A DNA stretch of 25,575 nt from Bacteroidales bacterium UBA2559 (lineage in GTDB: Bacteria; Bacteroidota; Bacteroidia; Bacteroidales; Bacteroidaceae), in assembly GCA_002340405.1 (NCBI GenBank), contig DDLZ01000116.1, positions 1 to 25,575 on the forward strand, written 5' to 3'. The notes beneath the pieces are model-generated. The model made no database searches. It was given only the letters and a program-made list of their open reading frames with translations, and had not been told where the DNA came from. The translations under genes were made by a program, and so were the position numbers. Below, in pieces: positions 24,030 to 25,575 of this stretch (its first letter is position 1; the number at the start of each line of letters is the position of its first letter).

Positions 24030-24923
24030 TCAAACATTGAGCTTCGAGTAATAGGCGGCTTTCTCCTGCAGCGGCATGGGGTAAGCCCGCGAGGTGGAGG
24101 GCATACGCCGCCACTCCATATCACGTCCGGATATGCTGAGACTGACTCTCTCCCCAAATGCGGGCAGCTTATTTATGCTTATTACCGTTGCTTTTTCAGA
24201 TGATGTCAATTCCCGTATTATATTCAGGAACTCTTCCGATGCTTTACCTCCGGTTGTCACTATAGTGCGGCAATGAGGCATGGATTGAAGAAAAGAGATT
24301 ATCGGAGCCGGTTCCAGTATCAGCAGGAACTCGTCGCTGGCATTGCCTTTCAGACGGCACACCTTACGGGCAGTATCAAAAAAAGCCAATCCGCGACTTG
24401 TGCAGAATTCCGTTATTCTGTCAAGGTCAAAGCGTTTTTCTCCTCTCTTCTCAAAATGACGGGGGTCGCCAAAACCGTTCAGCCCCTGTATCCGCCAAAA
24501 ATCGTTTATCCAGTTGGGGTAAAAGAAATCCATAGACCATCGGGCGCGGGGCGGCGGGAAACTGCCGAGAAACAGAATGCGCCCGTTGGCCGGCAGGAAC
24601 GGCTGCATCGGATGCTCCTCAATGACTATTCCGCTGCGTGCAAGATCGACCTTGTCGTTCAGAAAAACAACCCCCTCTTTCTCCAAAATCTGACGCTGCA
24701 CGGCAGGACCGCCGCGTCCGAAATTCGAGCCCATACGACCGTCGGCCCCGACCACACGATGGCATGGCACCTTTACGGGATCGGCATTGGAATGTATCGC
24801 ATTGCCCACGGCACGTGACGCCCCAACCGTATAGCCGGCCATCACGGCCACCTGACCGTATGTAGCCACACGTCCTTTGGGAATCAGACCCACAGCCTTA
24901 TAAACCGCCTCCTTAAATGTCAT
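24030..24923 (-). CDS. Fusion of O6-alkylguanine alkyltransferase domain and uracil-DNA-glycosylase-family domain
   Basis: 297 residues from ATG-24923. Domain 1 (about 1-98) is the DNA-binding/catalytic half of MGMT: GRVATYGQVA (Y22), Arg finger ASRAVGNA (R37) and VPCHRVV with acceptor Cys54 present, so it is not an Atl-type Trp variant. Domain 2 (about 105-297) is UDG-superfamily: motif 1 LFLGSFPPPRARW (G120-P124), FYPNWINDFWRI, and motif 2 MPSTSRAYP (274-282). Together they suggest direct reversal of O6-alkyl-G plus base excision of uracil or mismatched bases. ATG-24974 would add 17 residues but lies upstream of the -7 box at 24928-24935 and inside a non-conserved stretch. One uninterrupted frame crosses the junction, so the fusion is not a visible frameshift artefact. 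Confidence 0.85.
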   Translation of the reverse strand: MTFKEAVYKAVGLIPKGRVATYGQVAVMAGYTVGASRAVGNAIHSNADPVKVPCHRVVGADGRMGSNFGRGGPAVQRQILEKEGVVFLNDKVDLARSGIVIEEHPMQPFLPANGRILFLGSFPPPRARWSMDFFYPNWINDFWRIQGLNGFGDPRHFEKRGEKRFDLDRITEFCTSRGLAFFDTARKVCRLKGNASDEFLLILEPAPIISFLQSMPHCRTIVTTGGKASEEFLNIIRELTSSEKATVISINKLPAFGERVSLSISGRDMEWRRMPSTSRAYPMPLQEKAAYYSKLNV

Positions 24924-24927
24924 ATTG

Positions 24928-24935
24928 CAAAAATA
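24928..24935 (-). promoter_or_regulatory. -7 box (TATTTTTG) 4 nt upstream of the repair-fusion ATG
   Basis: The minus strand reads TATTTTTG, an exact TAnnTTTG match, with TTG 22 bp upstream (24960-24958). Only 4 nt separate it from ATG-24923, so the mRNA would start at or next to the ATG. Either the transcript is leaderless or the match is accidental. Confidence 0.45.
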
Positions 24936-24990
24936 ACCCTTTTCCGCTAAGACATTCCAACAGGGCGGTTCCATTCACCCGCTTTTTTTC

Positions 24991-24998
24991 TATTTTTG
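24991..24998 (+). promoter_or_regulatory. -7 box (TATTTTTG) of the msrC gene
   Basis: Exact TAnnTTTG match, with an expected leader of about 46 nt to ATG-25050. No TTTG is visible at -33. An in-frame ATG at 24996 overlaps this box and is therefore not the start. Confidence 0.55.
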
Positions 24999-25049
24999 TA
25001 TCAAACAAAAATCATTACGACAATATTTAGTCGAATTTTCAGATTAAAT

Positions 25050-25514
25050 ATGGAAAATAAGTCAGAAAAATACAGACAACTGCTCAAAGAAGCGACTTCG
25101 CTGGTAAGCGGAGAGAGCGACCTGATAGCCAATATGGCCAATCTGGCAGCTCTTGTGCATGAAACGATGGGCTTCTGGTGGACAGGATTCTATATAGTGC
25201 GTCAGGATAAAGACGGTGTTGAACAGTTGGTTCTAGGACCCTTCCGGGGACCGGTTGCCTGCACCCGCATCGCATTCGGCCGTGGAGTATGCGGCACAGC
25301 ATGGCAGCGCATGGAGACAATCATCGTACCCGATGTAGAGCAGTTCCCCGGCCATATAGCCTGCAGCAGTGAATCCCGCAGCGAGATAGTCGTCCCAATC
25401 CTAAAAGATGGCAAAGTGATTGCCGTCTTAGACATAGACAGCCGCCACCTAAACAGATTCGACAACACCGACGCTCACCACCTGGAAGCCCTTGTAGCCC
25501 TGCTGACAGTATAG
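25050..25514 (+). CDS. msrC: Free methionine-R-sulfoxide reductase (GAF domain)
   Basis: 154 residues, a single GAF domain. FWWTGFYIV and LVLGPFRGPVAC are typical of the fRMsr family. C71, C81 and C105 reproduce the 10- and 24-residue spacing of the E. coli catalytic cysteines (C84, C94, C118). SEIVVPI and LDIDS complete the pocket. The enzyme reduces free L-methionine-R-sulfoxide, not protein-bound sulfoxide, using thioredoxin. The start at 25050 fits the family N-terminus and the upstream -7 box; the frame extends to an ATG at 24996, which is rejected. It is divergent from the DNA-repair fusion, and both are damage-repair functions. Confidence 0.93.
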   Translation: MENKSEKYRQLLKEATSLVSGESDLIANMANLAALVHETMGFWWTGFYIVRQDKDGVEQLVLGPFRGPVACTRIAFGRGVCGTAWQRMETIIVPDVEQFPGHIACSSESRSEIVVPILKDGKVIAVLDIDSRHLNRFDNTDAHHLEALVALLTV

Positions 25515-25531
25515 CCTTATAAATATAAAAG

Positions 25532-25570
25532 AGAGAGACACCGTTAGGGTGCCCCGCTCTAAATGTTTTC
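25532..25570 (+). terminator. Possible hairpin downstream of msrC
   Basis: CACC-GTTAG-GGTG (25539-25551) is flanked by AGAG and CTCT (25557-25560), followed by AAATGTTTT. The inner stem is 4 bp and the outer pairing is separated by an asymmetric loop, so this is a weak terminator candidate at the window edge. Confidence 0.3.
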
Positions 25571-25575
25571 ACAAC

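Noticed and set aside
1..25575. tRNA/rRNA genes, CRISPR arrays, insertion sequences or prophage
   Set aside because: Intergenic gaps are short and none shows cloverleaf, regularly spaced repeats, transposase or integrase signatures by eye.

Overview
The window looks like the chromosome of a member of the Bacteroidales (phylum Bacteroidota). The evidence is several sigma-ABfr-type promoter cores (TAnnTTTG) in front of operons, weak Shine-Dalgarno sites, and gene orders and protein variants I associate with this order: ilvE-trmB-mrp, a fused aspartokinase/homoserine dehydrogenase followed by a phosphoglycerate-mutase-like gene and thrC, and serC-serA-DUF1015. No rRNA, tRNA, CRISPR array, phage or insertion sequence was seen. 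Almost all of the window is coding.

Layout from left to right. Positions 3-83 hold the 3' end of a gene that enters from the left. It converges on a five-helix membrane protein with a DUF5715/M15-like zinc-site domain (87-1250, minus). The plus-strand operon ilvE-trmB-mrp (1340-4240) converges on the minus-strand pair pnuC-radA (6357-4255). A divergent promoter region then leads into the plus-strand threonine operon: thrA, a PGM-like putative homoserine kinase, thrC and a stand-alone MetH-reactivation-domain protein (6502-12208). From 20347 down to 12322 lies a minus-strand accessory operon of six genes: an exported ceramidase-like protein, a uridine-kinase-like P-loop kinase, a GH13_18 sucrose/sucrose-6F-phosphate phosphorylase, an MFS sugar permease, an exported type-B carboxylesterase, and an exported fusion of two different esterases. 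A 372-bp AT-rich divergent region with a large inverted repeat separates it from the plus-strand serine operon serC-serA-DUF1015 (20720-24009). The right end has a fused O6-alkylguanine-alkyltransferase/uracil-DNA-glycosylase gene (minus) and, divergently, a free methionine-R-sulfoxide reductase.

How the genes work together. The core part covers aspartate-family amino acids (Thr, plus upkeep of cobalamin-dependent Met synthesis), serine, branched-chain transamination, and housekeeping (tRNA m7G, Fe-S carrier, RadA, NMN/NR uptake). The most interesting unit is the accessory operon. It combines three exported hydrolases (four predicted catalytic domains), one permease, one cytoplasmic kinase and one sucrose-type phosphorylase. 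This fits deacylation of an acylated sucrose or similar glycoside outside the cytoplasm, uptake of the bare sugar, phosphorylation, and phosphorolysis to glucose 1-phosphate and a fructose (phosphate). The pathway is an inference from domain content and gene order. Nothing in the sequence proves the substrate.
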